Numbered from the stretch's first letter, positions 35,765 to 45,410 are shown. The stretch: 64,000 nucleotides of DNA from CAYQUO01 sp964420835 (GCA_964420835.1 CAYQUO010000012.1:32233-96232); one strand, 5' to 3'. A program made the numbers and translations. The notes: generated from the sequence alone by a model not told the origin.

Positions 35765-36907
35765 ATGAAGATATTAACTGCTGATATTGGAACTGGTACT
35801 CAGGATATCTATCTTTATGACTCGCGGCTGGATATGGAAAATGGCATTAAATTAATCCTGCCATCTGCCACGTTGCTGGTTTCTCGCAAACTGCAAAAAG
35901 CAACAAATGAACGGAGAGCGGTTGTCCTTACCGGGACAACCATGGGCGGTGGGCCAAATTTCTGGGCAGCCAAAAAGCATCTAGAGTCGGGTTTGGATCT
36001 ATTCGCAACGGTTAAAGCCGCAAAAAGTTTTAACGATGACCTGGATGTTGTTCAATCCTCAGGCATAAGAATCGTAAGTGAAGAGGAGGCCAAGGCTCTA
36101 GCAAAAAAAATTTGTTCCGTGGAGATGAAGGATTTTGACTTTATCTTAATTTCTGAGATCTTTCATAAGAACGGTGTTACATTGAGAGACCTTGGAGCAG
36201 TTGCTGTTGCAGTATTTGACCATGGTGAAGCCCCTGCAGGAATATCGGATCGGAAATTTCGGTTCGATTACATGGACGAACGGATAAGAAAATGGAATCG
36301 ATTAAGCACATTCGCATATCGTTCTGAAAAAATTCCATTGTCATTAACAAGGATGAGATCCGTTGCCGAAACACTCAGAGAAGTTCAATCGCCGGTTATT
36401 GTGATGGATACTGCGCCGGCTGCAGTATTGGGAGCACTATTTGATGAGCATTGCAAGAGCATTAATGAAAAAGTAATTGTCAATATAGGGAATTCTCATA
36501 CCATTGCCTTCAAGTTGAATTCGCTGGGTATAGACGGTGTTTTCGAGCACCATACCGGTTTTATGGATAAGGGAAAACTGGAAGGGTTACTGGAAAGACT
36601 TGCCAATGGGACGCTTAATACATGCGATGTATTCGATGATCAGGGACATGGGGCATTAATGTATGACTCCGAACCCCTTACACTTAATTCGGGAAATGTA
36701 ATTGTAACCGGACCCCGACGCAGATTGCTTAAAGGCTCGCGACTTTCACCTCATTATGCTGTTCCATTTGGAGATATGATGATTAGCGGTTGTTTCGGTC
36801 TTCTGTCGGCTGTGGCTGATACCCTGCCAGAGTATGCTGAGCAAATTCATGAATCCATGGAAGAACGCCAAATAAACAATCAAGCTCCGTGGGAGGTTGA
36901 AGAATAA
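35765..36907 (+). CDS. DUF1786 family protein (ASKHA-like)
   Basis: The frame extends upstream to 35510 across the mutase start, but the family N-terminus MKILTADIGTGTQDIYLYD begins at 35765, giving 380 residues. This opening resembles the phosphate-1 loop of actin/Hsp70 ATPases; later stretches include VVLTGTTMGGGPNF, VMDTAPAAVLGA, VNIGNSHTIAF, DDQGHGALM and VTGPRRRLLKGS. The family has been called pyruvate formate-lyase activating enzyme-like, but no CxxxCxxC radical-SAM motif is present, so that name should not be taken as function. It is 12 bp from the Dus gene and likely opens that operon. Confidence 0.82.
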   Translation: MKILTADIGTGTQDIYLYDSRLDMENGIKLILPSATLLVSRKLQKATNERRAVVLTGTTMGGGPNFWAAKKHLESGLDLFATVKAAKSFNDDLDVVQSSGIRIVSEEEAKALAKKICSVEMKDFDFILISEIFHKNGVTLRDLGAVAVAVFDHGEAPAGISDRKFRFDYMDERIRKWNRLSTFAYRSEKIPLSLTRMRSVAETLREVQSPVIVMDTAPAAVLGALFDEHCKSINEKVIVNIGNSHTIAFKLNSLGIDGVFEHHTGFMDKGKLEGLLERLANGTLNTCDVFDDQGHGALMYDSEPLTLNSGNVIVTGPRRRLLKGSRLSPHYAVPFGDMMISGCFGLLSAVADTLPEYAEQIHESMEERQINNQAPWEVEE

Positions 36908-36919
36908 ATCAGATATGTC

Positions 36920-37885
36920 ATGTTGAATGCGCTGGAAAAGATAGTATTCCATATAGGGAAAACACCAATTTATGGGGATGTGGTACTTGCGCCCATGGAT
37001 GGGATAACCGATTCCCCTTTTAGGCGGCTGGCACGTCGTTTCGGTTCTGCATTTTGTTATACGGAATTTATCAATGCCATCGATGTGATCCATGGGACAC
37101 CATACCTTGAAAAAAGGTTGGCTTTTATGGCTGAAGAAAGACCCATTGCATTTCAGATTTTGGATAACGATGCCGATCGTATTTATCTTGCTGCACAGCA
37201 GCTAATGAAGTTCTCGCCAGATTTTATTGACATTAACCTTGGATGTGCAGCACGTTCCGTATCCTCCAGGGGAGCAGGCAGTGGATTGTTGAAATCACCT
37301 GGAACTGTGGCTGCAATTTTCAGGAATCTGGCCAAAAGTATCGATGTTCCAGTAACCGCCAAAATGCGTCTTGGATGGGATGACGACTCAAAAAATTATT
37401 TGGACATAGCCAAGGTAATTGAGGATAACGGTGGGAATTTGATCGCAATTCATGGACGAACGAGACAACAGGCATATCAAGGTAGGTCTGATTGGAATGC
37501 AATCGCTCAGGTAAAAAATAGGGTTTCCATTCCCGTGATCGCAAACGGAGATGTTCGCTCTGTAATGGATATTGACATGGTTAAGAATTATACCGGTTGT
37601 GACGCAGTTATGATCGGCCGGGGGGCATTAGGCAATCCATGGATATTTTCCAGGGTGGAACGCGAACGGGTGTCTCCCGGGGAAATGTTCACTACCATAC
37701 AATCACATCTCAAATTATTGATAGAATTTTATGGGGAATTAAGAGGGGTGCTTCTTTTTAGAAAGCACGTTATACAATACTTGTACAGGTTTACAGCATT
37801 TGATAAGATAAAACCAGAGTTGCTGGAAGCGACAACATTCCTCAGAGTAATGCAACTGGTGCGACAAATCATAGAATTCGGCTGA
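36920..37885 (+). CDS. tRNA-dihydrouridine synthase
   Basis: A 321-residue flavoenzyme of the Dus family (DusB-like length) that reduces uridine to dihydrouridine in the D-loop of tRNA. The FMN barrel shows VLAPMDGITDSPFRRL, PIAFQILDNDADR, AKMRLGWDDDS, IHGRTRQQAYQGRSDW and VIANGDVRS followed by MIGRGALGNPWIF. The usual DINLGCP motif reads DINLGCAARSVSSRGAG, so the Pro after the cysteine is Ala; the Cys itself is kept. It sits in a plus-strand run with 12 bp spacing on each side. Confidence 0.93.
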   Translation: MLNALEKIVFHIGKTPIYGDVVLAPMDGITDSPFRRLARRFGSAFCYTEFINAIDVIHGTPYLEKRLAFMAEERPIAFQILDNDADRIYLAAQQLMKFSPDFIDINLGCAARSVSSRGAGSGLLKSPGTVAAIFRNLAKSIDVPVTAKMRLGWDDDSKNYLDIAKVIEDNGGNLIAIHGRTRQQAYQGRSDWNAIAQVKNRVSIPVIANGDVRSVMDIDMVKNYTGCDAVMIGRGALGNPWIFSRVERERVSPGEMFTTIQSHLKLLIEFYGELRGVLLFRKHVIQYLYRFTAFDKIKPELLEATTFLRVMQLVRQIIEFG

Positions 37886-37897
37886 TATCACAAAGCC

Positions 37898-38311
37898 ATG
37901 CACAAACTTGCAAAAATCCTGGCAATAAGGATCATGATCGGATTGGTCTTTGTGCTTAACGTTCAATGCGCGATTATGTTCTTATTAAAACCAGGTAATT
38001 ATTACCACGGTTTTGAATTACCGTTGTTTCCCGGTAGAGAGGTCGTAAGAGGGTTTGGAATTTTATTTCTCATGTGGAATGTGCCATATGGCATTGCCTT
38101 CCTTAATCCAATTAGATTTCATATTTCTACATGGGAAGCAGTTTTTATGCAGGCAATCGGATTTTTCGGAGAAATCGGTATTTATTTCTCATCCACCGAT
38201 ACTCGTGTGATCCATTATACAATTGGCCGTTTTATTGTTTTTGATGGAGTTGGATTGATCTTGCTGATTGCAGCATTGGCGATGTCCAGAAGGATTATCC
38301 TGGAGGATTGA
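37898..38311 (+). CDS. Small integral membrane protein of unknown function
   Basis: A 137-residue protein with four likely membrane spans (about 7-31, 49-68, 80-97 and 112-130). No motif that points to a function; GREVVRGFGILFLMWNVPYG is the best-looking conserved stretch. It lies between the Dus gene (12 bp) and the GTPase gene (60 bp) and is probably in the same transcript. Confidence 0.65.
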   Translation: MHKLAKILAIRIMIGLVFVLNVQCAIMFLLKPGNYYHGFELPLFPGREVVRGFGILFLMWNVPYGIAFLNPIRFHISTWEAVFMQAIGFFGEIGIYFSSTDTRVIHYTIGRFIVFDGVGLILLIAALAMSRRIILED

Positions 38312-38371
38312 TCCTCTATGAAATTGGTAAATTGAGGAGTAAACCTTAACATTCGTGCTTGAGGATTGTTC

Positions 38372-39598
38372 ATGAATAATTTTGAAAAATTATTAAGACA
38401 GTTACCTTCGGACACAAAGATAATACTGCAAAATGTGTGGAAGAATCTGTCACAGGATGATAGGAACAGTTTTATTAAAATAATTAATTCCTTCCCGACC
38501 GATCTCACCCTGATTCGAACATTGTTTAAATTGACCGCATCGCAGCTTCAGATCACAACAGGAAGGAAAAATAAAGTTGTAATTATTGGCCCTGCAAATG
38601 TGGGAAAATCTACTCTTTATAACCAGCTGATTAACAAGAAAACCGATCTTGCCGAGGTGAGCGTTTTACCAGGCACTACACGCAGGAATCAGATTGCAGA
38701 TACAGGTTTGTTCCTGGTCTGCGATACTCCAGGCGCTGATGCCATTGGTGATGTTGGTGAACAGGAAAAAGCCGAAGCAATGTCTGCGGCTGAATCTGCC
38801 GACTTTCTTGTTATCATGTTCGATGCCATCCAGGGAATAAAAAAGTCGGAATTGGACCTATTCCAAGAATTAAGCAGCCTGGACAAGCCTTACTTGATTG
38901 TATTAAACAAAATTGATCTGGTTGGTAAAGAGCTTACCAAAGTAATTGACAAGATGGCGGCAAATTTACAGGTACAGAAAGAACAGATCATACCAATTGT
39001 TGCCAAAACCGGGAAGAATGTGGAAAACATGTTAATTGGAATTGCGAGTTTGGAACCCGAGATTGTTGCCGCCTTGGGAAAAGCATTGCCAATCTATCGA
39101 TGGCAACTCGCACGAAAATCCATCGCTGGAGCTGCCTCCATATCAGCGGTTATCGCATTAACTCCCCTTCCGTTTATTGATTTTGCGCCACTGATTGTCA
39201 CCCAATCTATTATGGTACTAGGGATTGCAAGGATTTATGACTATAAGATCAACCTTGCCAGGGCGAGGGAACTAGTCCTTACATTTGGCTTGGGGTTTTT
39301 AGGGCGTACCTTATTCTATGAGCTTAGCAAATTGGGGGGTATTCCTGGCTGGCTGTTGGCAGCTGCCATTGCCGCCTCAACTACGGTTGTTATGGGGTAT
39401 GCAGCAACTGTTTGGTTTGAAAGTGGGAAAAAAATATCCTCAAAAACCTTGGCAAAGACGACACGAGAAATGACCCAATATCTGATTGGGGTGCTGAAGT
39501 CATTAGGTCGAAAAAAACCCGGCGAGAAAGTCTTAAAGGAAATTATTATTCAATCACTGGAAAATATGGAAAATATGGATGGGAAGTTATCTGATTAG
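38372..39598 (+). CDS. Era-like GTPase with C-terminal membrane domain
   Basis: From the ATG at 38372 (GAGG 7 bp upstream; an in-frame TTG lies 6 bp earlier) the product is 408 residues. After an N-terminal helical region, the G domain has G1 at 73-80 (GPANVGKS), the switch threonines in LPGTTR, G3 DTPGAD and G4 NKIDLVG. From about residue 240 a DUF697-like segment follows, with hydrophobic stretches (SISAVIALTPLPFIDFAPLIV and GIPGWLLAAAIAASTTVVMG) likely to attach to the membrane. Its role is unknown; it is not a standard ribosome-assembly GTPase. Confidence 0.88.
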   Translation: MNNFEKLLRQLPSDTKIILQNVWKNLSQDDRNSFIKIINSFPTDLTLIRTLFKLTASQLQITTGRKNKVVIIGPANVGKSTLYNQLINKKTDLAEVSVLPGTTRRNQIADTGLFLVCDTPGADAIGDVGEQEKAEAMSAAESADFLVIMFDAIQGIKKSELDLFQELSSLDKPYLIVLNKIDLVGKELTKVIDKMAANLQVQKEQIIPIVAKTGKNVENMLIGIASLEPEIVAALGKALPIYRWQLARKSIAGAASISAVIALTPLPFIDFAPLIVTQSIMVLGIARIYDYKINLARARELVLTFGLGFLGRTLFYELSKLGGIPGWLLAAAIAASTTVVMGYAATVWFESGKKISSKTLAKTTREMTQYLIGVLKSLGRKKPGEKVLKEIIIQSLENMENMDGKLSD

Positions 39599-39649
39599 GA
39601 TACCAACTAATGCCAACTATAGAGAGTATATTGGATTGGCTAATTAACC

Positions 39650-40093
39650 ATGCATGAGGAGCGTTTTTGGCAAAAGAAGCGCCTTGATCAGTTCTCCCGA
39701 GAGGAATGGGAGGCAGTATGTGATGGCTGTGGAAAATGTTGCCTGTTTAAGCTTGCATATTCCAACCCGGACGAAATTTGTTACACCAATGTTGTTTGCC
39801 GATTACTGAACCTTGAAACCTGTCGGTGCACGGATTATGCTAACAGACGAATTCATGTACCTACCTGTTTGATTTTGGACCTGGAAACTGTACGAAGCAT
39901 CCATTGGCTGCCGAAAACATGTGCTTACCGCCGGTTGCTCAATGGCGAAGACCTATTATGGTGGCACCACCTGATGACAGGGGATCCCACTTCCGTTATT
40001 CGTGCTGGGGTTTCAATTTGTAACAAGGCGATTTCGGAGGAAGAAGCCGATATGAGCAGGTTGGAAGATTATATTGTTCATTGGGTGTCTTAA
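39650..40093 (+). CDS. ycgN: YcgN/UPF0260 cysteine-cluster protein
   Basis: A 147-residue protein of the YcgN (UPF0260) family. The cysteine cluster is CDGCGKCC (about residues 25-32), followed by CYTNVVCRLL and CRCTDY near 47-65 and CAYRRL near 96; such patterns bind zinc or an iron-sulfur cluster. WLPKTCAYRRL and the DLLWWHHLMTGDP block are diagnostic. The function of the family is not established. The next gene starts 44 bp later. Confidence 0.9.
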   Translation: MHEERFWQKKRLDQFSREEWEAVCDGCGKCCLFKLAYSNPDEICYTNVVCRLLNLETCRCTDYANRRIHVPTCLILDLETVRSIHWLPKTCAYRRLLNGEDLLWWHHLMTGDPTSVIRAGVSICNKAISEEEADMSRLEDYIVHWVS

Positions 40094-40136
40094 ATATGGT
40101 GGAAAATCACTCAAGGTCCCCGATTCAGATCTTACA

Positions 40137-42164
40137 ATGAAAATCGTACCATATTTATTCCTGCTTCTTGTATTCCTGAGCTTTGGCTTATTAATTCCAT
40201 TTCTTGGCTATTACTGGGATGACTGGGAAACAATTCTGGTCATTAAGCGTTTTGGTTTGTCGTCTATTTGGGATTATTTTAGCGGTCATCGACCTTTAGC
40301 CGGATGGACATACTTGCTGGCAACTCCAATACTTGGAATTCGCCCTGTCGGATGGCACATTTTTTCGCTGGTCTTACGCTGGGCTACCGTGGTGGCTATG
40401 TGGTGGTCATTCGGTTTGGCATGGCCGGAAAGAAGATCAGAGCTGGCAGCTGCGTGTATGCTTTTCGCAGTTTATCCACTCTTTGTTCAACAACCCATTG
40501 CAGTTTCCTATCACCAGCATTGGCTGGCATACCTTTTGTTTTTTCTCTCTGTTGGTTTTATGGTTCAGGCAACACAACAACCACACCGTTATTATTGTTG
40601 GATCATGGCAGGCATTATTGCTGAAGCGCTGCATTTGGTTACATTAGAGTACTTCATGGGTGTTGAGTTGCTTCGACCTTTAATACTCATAATACTTGCC
40701 GGAAGGTTGGTTGATGATAAAAAAAAGAGAATTACGACAATATTAAAAGGATGGTTGCCTTTTTTGGCAACCCTGGTATTTTTTATTGTCATCCGTTTGG
40801 TCTTATCCTCCCGGCTGGAGGAAGATCCAAACCGACCAACATTGCTATTTAATTTTCTGACTAAACCTGGTCCAGCATTGCTAAGATTTATTCAGATTGC
40901 AGGCCAGGATTTGATCTATATTCTTTACACCTGTTGGAATAAAACTCTTCAGCCGACATTATTTGATTTAAAACAGCCATTTATATTGTTCACGTGGGGG
41001 ATGGTTCTTGTCGTTTTTATTCTGGCTGATTTTTCATTGAAACGTTTGTTTCAAATTGAGAAAAATGCCAAAGGGCCAAAGAACAAATGGATGTTTGAGT
41101 TGGGTGCTGTGGGAGTTGCATCCTTGTTCCTGGGCGTTATTCCCATCTGGTTGACTGATCGGCAAGCAAGCGCGACCGGTCTTTATTCAGATCGGTTCGC
41201 AATGGCGGCTATGTTTGGCGCATCGTTTTTGTATCTGTGGTGGATAGAATGGATTTCGAGCAGTTCAAGAAAAAAAAGCATCATCCTCGCCATCCTTATC
41301 GCCATGCCTGTGGGACTCCATTTACGTACGGCAAACAGTTACCGTTGGTCCTGGACCTTCCAGCAGCGGTTTTATTGGCAACTTTACTGGAGAGCACCTT
41401 CGATCAAGCCGGCGACCGTATTGCTGGCCGATACGGAGTTATTTAATTATGTATTTCCTACTTTTTCGCTGAACTTGTTATATGATCAACCGCCCTCTCC
41501 AAAGGAGCCGGGGTATCTTTTTTATTATATCGATCATGGCTTTAACCCAAAACAAGAGAATTGGCAGAATGGAGAGACCCTAAGATTAGATTATCGAAAT
41601 TTTGACTACAGTGTTCCGGGAAAGAATGCACTTGTACTTTTTTACAAACCAAGTTCTGCAAATGCGAACTGCTTATGGGTGCTGGGGCCAAGAGATTCAG
41701 AGGATCCTTATCTGCCAGATTCAACCAGGTCTGCCTTGCCGCTTTCCGATTTTTCTCTGATAGGGGACCATCAAGACGACATGGTTTACCCTAATGAAAA
41801 GATATTTGGGAAAGAACCTGAACACACCTGGTGTTATTATTACCAAAAAGCATCACTTGCCAGGCAAATTGAGGATTGGAAAACAATTGTGGAGCTTGCC
41901 GATGAAGCCAGGGAAAAAGGTTACTCTCTTCAAACCTCACAAGCGAATTCTCCACACGAATGGCTGCCTTTCATAGAAGCATATGCTCATTTGGGCGATT
42001 TAGAAAAAGCTGGGGAAATCACCATGTCCGGATACAGAGTCGATCAAAATTATCGCCAAGTGCTATGCAATTTATGGGGCGAGATCAATTTGTACGTTGG
42101 ACAAGATTATCTGAACAAGGCGAAGATACTTGAGATCGAGGATCAATTGTCGTGTAACCAGTAA
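40137..42164 (+). CDS. GT-C-like integral membrane protein with C-terminal soluble domain
   Basis: From the ATG at 40137 the product is 675 residues (an in-frame TTG at 40074 overlaps ycgN and is less likely). About 10-12 membrane spans run from residue 3 to about 390. The first extracytoplasmic loop has GYYWDDWETI, the acidic motif expected in polyprenyl-phosphate-sugar-dependent GT-C enzymes, followed by GHRPLAGWTY. The last 250 residues are soluble, with helical repeat-like segments at the end (WKTIVELADEAREKGY, AHLGDLEKAGEIT) that suggest TPR-type pairing. Substrate unknown. Followed by another sugar transferase-like gene. Confidence 0.75.
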   Translation: MKIVPYLFLLLVFLSFGLLIPFLGYYWDDWETILVIKRFGLSSIWDYFSGHRPLAGWTYLLATPILGIRPVGWHIFSLVLRWATVVAMWWSFGLAWPERRSELAAACMLFAVYPLFVQQPIAVSYHQHWLAYLLFFLSVGFMVQATQQPHRYYCWIMAGIIAEALHLVTLEYFMGVELLRPLILIILAGRLVDDKKKRITTILKGWLPFLATLVFFIVIRLVLSSRLEEDPNRPTLLFNFLTKPGPALLRFIQIAGQDLIYILYTCWNKTLQPTLFDLKQPFILFTWGMVLVVFILADFSLKRLFQIEKNAKGPKNKWMFELGAVGVASLFLGVIPIWLTDRQASATGLYSDRFAMAAMFGASFLYLWWIEWISSSSRKKSIILAILIAMPVGLHLRTANSYRWSWTFQQRFYWQLYWRAPSIKPATVLLADTELFNYVFPTFSLNLLYDQPPSPKEPGYLFYYIDHGFNPKQENWQNGETLRLDYRNFDYSVPGKNALVLFYKPSSANANCLWVLGPRDSEDPYLPDSTRSALPLSDFSLIGDHQDDMVYPNEKIFGKEPEHTWCYYYQKASLARQIEDWKTIVELADEAREKGYSLQTSQANSPHEWLPFIEAYAHLGDLEKAGEITMSGYRVDQNYRQVLCNLWGEINLYVGQDYLNKAKILEIEDQLSCNQ

Positions 42165-42271
42165 AAGAGATTTTTGAGTTTGACAATTTCTTTGGAAATG
42201 CAGCCAATGTATTGGTTAAGAAAGCATTGTATAGGCATTCACAGCATTTGGAACATATCACAATTAATTGT

Positions 42272-43357
42272 ATGAAATTTCCATTCAAACATATCGCCTA
42301 CTTTATCACCTGCCATGGGTATGGCCATGCTGCCCGAGCGTGTGCAGTAATTGAAACACTTATCAGACGATTCACTGATGTCCAAGTGGAAATTTTTACA
42401 TCAGTTCCTGAATTTTTCTTTAAGGAATCACTCGCTGGTATGGTATCGATCCATCCAGTTAATGTGGATGTAGGCCTAATTCAAGATTCACCATTTTCGG
42501 AGGATCTGTTTCAAACATTGGAAGAACTGAATAAATCCTACCCTTTTGACGGGAGGTTGGCGAACAATCTAAAACGTAAGATCTTGGGAATAAATTGTGA
42601 CCTGGTAATTTGCGATATTTCCCCCATCGGAATCTATGTTGCAGGGTTGGCGAAAATTCCTTCTGTATTGATTGAAAATTTCACATGGGACTGGATTTAT
42701 GAATCCTATTTGGATGAATATCCCGGTTTTTTAAAACACGTTGATTATTTACGCCATGTGTATTCTGGAGCGACACTTCGGCTAAAAACTGAACCGCTAT
42801 GTGGGCCAATCCATGGTTCAGAGCGTGTAATAGCACCGATAAGCCGTAGTCCACATGTTGCCGGGGAAAAAATCAGAAGGTCTTTGGGTGTCCCTGATGG
42901 GGAAAAAATGGTGCTCATTACAATGGGTGGCATTCCCAATGAAGGTTTGATGGAAATTGTTTTTGACATTACAGGCTACACCTTGGTCATTCCTGGCGGA
43001 GCAAATAAATTGGAAGTAAAAGATAAAGTGATATATCTGCCTCACCATTCAAATTACTATCACCCTGATCTGATGCACGCAGCAGACATTGTAATTGGCA
43101 AAGCTGGTTACAGTACGATTGCTGAGGTCTATCACAGTGGTACTCCATATGGCTATATTCTTAGGCCAAATTTTCGGGAATCAGGACCTTTGGAAGAATT
43201 TATTCAACGGCATCTACCAGCATGTGAAATTACGATTGAAGAATATAAAGAAGGAAGTTGGGTAAATAAAATTCCATTTATGGATGGATTGCAACGCAAT
43301 GGACATCGTAATACTGGGGGTGATGAAGTGGTGGATGCTATAGCTGGCATGGGGTAA
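42272..43357 (+). CDS. MurG-like glycosyltransferase
   Basis: A 361-residue GT-B-type protein from the ATG at 42272 (frame open from 42212). The N-terminus has AYFITCHGYGHAARACAVIE, the glycine-rich acceptor loop of GT28/UDP-glycosyltransferases; the C-terminal half has VLITMGGIPNEGLMEI and later GKAGYSTIAEVYHSGTPYGYI, the nucleotide-sugar binding region. No signal or membrane span. Donor and acceptor are not known; the neighbour upstream is a GT-C-like membrane protein, so both may serve one glycan. Confidence 0.8.
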   Translation: MKFPFKHIAYFITCHGYGHAARACAVIETLIRRFTDVQVEIFTSVPEFFFKESLAGMVSIHPVNVDVGLIQDSPFSEDLFQTLEELNKSYPFDGRLANNLKRKILGINCDLVICDISPIGIYVAGLAKIPSVLIENFTWDWIYESYLDEYPGFLKHVDYLRHVYSGATLRLKTEPLCGPIHGSERVIAPISRSPHVAGEKIRRSLGVPDGEKMVLITMGGIPNEGLMEIVFDITGYTLVIPGGANKLEVKDKVIYLPHHSNYYHPDLMHAADIVIGKAGYSTIAEVYHSGTPYGYILRPNFRESGPLEEFIQRHLPACEITIEEYKEGSWVNKIPFMDGLQRNGHRNTGGDEVVDAIAGMG

Positions 43358-43401
43358 TAATTTGGCCCTGTTGAAATGAAAATAGGCACCGGTCATCCTT
43401 G

Positions 43402-44118
43402 TCATATCTTCTGTAAGTTGCCACCATCGATGGGTAAAACCGTTACCTCCTGTTCAACGATAATTTTCACCATGATGGATCCCGTTGAAAAGTCTTTCGC
43501 CTCTTTTAGAAATGAAGTCAGGTTTTTGAATGGAAGAGTAACTTTTAATAATACCCGATCAGAAAATGTTTTTTCAATCATTTGTCCCCCATTGTTGTTG
43601 ATGCAGTTACCAAGCACCTGGTAATATTGGTATTCTGTAGATATTTCCAATTGAGACACTATTTGTTTTTTTGCAACTGGCATCATTTCTAAGGTGTTAT
43701 TGGTGATCTCTTGATATGCTCTTGATAATCTGCCTGTTCCCAACTTAATCCCACCAAAATAACGAATTACAACGAATGAAATATCACCAACACCGCTTTT
43801 TTGAAGCACGGATAAAACAGGCCTGCCGGCCGTTCCGGGGGGTTCGCCGTCATCGTTACAGTGAGCAGTCACAACCGACCCAAATCCAACAAGATATGCA
43901 TGGACATAATGATTCGCCCCAGGATATAATCGCTTCACTTTAGTAAGAATTAATTTTGCATCTTTTGTGCTGTGAAGTGGAGATAAATACCCAATAAAAC
44001 GGGATTTTTGAACGACCATCTCATGGAAAACATCCCGAGCCGGCACCAAATAATCAAGGTTTTTTTTTGAAGTCATATATTTATCACTCGATTCCGGGTA
44101 CCTGATACCATGTTCCAT
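43402..44118 (-). CDS. yigZ: YigZ/IMPACT family protein
   Basis: A 238-residue protein of the UPF0029/IMPACT family. The signature HCNDDGEPPGTAGRPVL (about residues 90-106) is diagnostic, and FVVIRYFGGIKLGTGRLSRAYQ follows. The C-terminal DUF1949-like domain spans about 150-230. A second ATG at 44076 (MTSKKNLDYLVPA) gives the more usual family start and may be the true one. Role: in eukaryotes IMPACT is a GCN2 regulator; in bacteria the function is not settled. It faces the glycosyltransferase gene with 44 bp between the stops. Confidence 0.9.
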   Translation of the reverse strand: MEHGIRYPESSDKYMTSKKNLDYLVPARDVFHEMVVQKSRFIGYLSPLHSTKDAKLILTKVKRLYPGANHYVHAYLVGFGSVVTAHCNDDGEPPGTAGRPVLSVLQKSGVGDISFVVIRYFGGIKLGTGRLSRAYQEITNNTLEMMPVAKKQIVSQLEISTEYQYYQVLGNCINNNGGQMIEKTFSDRVLLKVTLPFKNLTSFLKEAKDFSTGSIMVKIIVEQEVTVLPIDGGNLQKI

Positions 44119-44194
44119 TAATTCTATGATGGAGCGTTGAATTTGTCCAAACTGTTATCGCTAATCATCTAATTGGTTTTATAGGAGGAATGGT

Positions 44195-44638
44195 ATGTTA
44201 AAAGAATTTAAGGAATTTGCATTGAAGGGGAACGTTGTTGACCTTGCGGTGGGTTTAATCATTGGATCCGCTTTTGGAAAAATCGTATCATCACTTGTCG
44301 CTGACGTCATCATGCCGCCCATTGGGCTTATCCTTGGAAGGATCAATTTTTCCAATCTTTATATAAATCTTTCCGAAAAACCATATCCATCACTTTCTGC
44401 CGCTCAGGCAGCTGGTGCTCCAACGATTAATTATGGATTGTTTCTTAACACGGTGGTCGATTTTTTGATTGTTGCTTTTGTGTTATTTTTTCTGATTCGG
44501 AGTTTTAATAAACTTCGTATCCACCCGCATCCAGATGCTCCCAAAACAAAAGAATGCCGGTATTGTTTTTCAATTATTCCAATAAAAGCCACAAAATGTC
44601 CACAGTGTACATCAAATCTTCCAAGTAAACCTGATTAA
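44195..44638 (+). CDS. mscL: Large-conductance mechanosensitive channel with zinc-ribbon tail
   Basis: A 147-residue MscL: N-terminal helix LKEFKEFALKGNVVDLAVGLIIGSAFGKIV (with the gate region near residue 18-22), second span at about 88-108, and a periplasmic loop between. It releases solutes under hypo-osmotic shock. The C-terminus is extended by a CRYC...CPQC pattern (about 121-138), a zinc-ribbon-like tail seen in some bacterial MscL proteins. GGAGG lies 6 bp before the ATG. Confidence 0.95.
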   Translation: MLKEFKEFALKGNVVDLAVGLIIGSAFGKIVSSLVADVIMPPIGLILGRINFSNLYINLSEKPYPSLSAAQAAGAPTINYGLFLNTVVDFLIVAFVLFFLIRSFNKLRIHPHPDAPKTKECRYCFSIIPIKATKCPQCTSNLPSKPD

Positions 44639-44648
44639 GTATTTGCTT

Positions 44649-45131
44649 CTACTGATTCGAAACAGATTGATTATTGGAAAACAAGATGTGTACTGAACCC
44701 AACCATGGAGTTCCAAGTTTATTGTGTTTGGGAACTTTTATGGCTCCAAGTTTTTCGCCAATTTTTACAATTAATAACGCAATAATTTGCCATTCGTTGT
44801 TGATTAAACTTTCGTACAAGGAATTGCTGTACTCCTCAGCCCATTCCCACTCAAGGCGATATCTATCTGCCTTTAACCAGTAACCACGCTTTTCCCAAGC
44901 CAAGACTGAGGACTCAATGGTTTGATTGAGGGCACGAAGCGACAAAATGATGTATGCAACGATATCCCGGCTTTCCTCATTTGGCTCTTTATGTTTTATA
45001 AGCTCTCGTAAGGCAAGCAGGATATTTTTGGATAATTGGAGTCGTTCTTTTCTTGATCCTTCAGTATTGATAATTCGTGACAAGATTAGCTCCTGGGTTG
45101 TAATACGGGGATATTGAGGATTAATACCCAA
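44649..45131 (-). CDS. Conserved-looking protein of unknown function
   Basis: A mostly helical, soluble protein of 160 residues with no signal peptide. It begins at TTG; the reading frame stays open and protein-like upstream (about 20 more codons, including ENNVTPFNSLG) without an ATG or GTG, so the true start is uncertain. The stretch KADRYRLEWEWAEEY is followed near the C-terminus by IGEKLGAIKVPK. No family recognised. Only 10 bp separate its stop from the mscL stop. Confidence 0.6.
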   Translation of the reverse strand: MGINPQYPRITTQELILSRIINTEGSRKERLQLSKNILLALRELIKHKEPNEESRDIVAYIILSLRALNQTIESSVLAWEKRGYWLKADRYRLEWEWAEEYSNSLYESLINNEWQIIALLIVKIGEKLGAIKVPKHNKLGTPWLGSVHILFSNNQSVSNQ

Positions 45132-45410
45132 TGAGTTGAATGGTGTTACATTATTTTCGATGATTACGAAATGGTATGTTATCAGACGAATAATTATAAA
45201 TTACTTGTAGGAATTCATAAAAAATTATCTCGGTTTGGATAATAAAAGACCTGATGGATCAATAAGCTGGCAAGTCCGAGATTAATTAAGAGTGATGTTG
45301 CCTGTTTTAACAGCGAGGGAAATCTTTTGGAAAAGGCATACTTTCTTAATATCGGACAATGGATGGGGTCTGTTGGTCGAGAATATAAATCCCATATGTG
45401 AAAAACTCCC
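45132..45410 (-). other. Gap between the hypothetical gene and the tRNA-Glu terminator
   Basis: Holds a wide hairpin (ATCTCGG at about 45228-45234 with CCGAGAT near 45277) and a 65-codon frame from a TTG on the minus strand (45215-45412) that lies downstream of a terminator and has no ribosome site. No gene is called. Confidence 0.3.
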
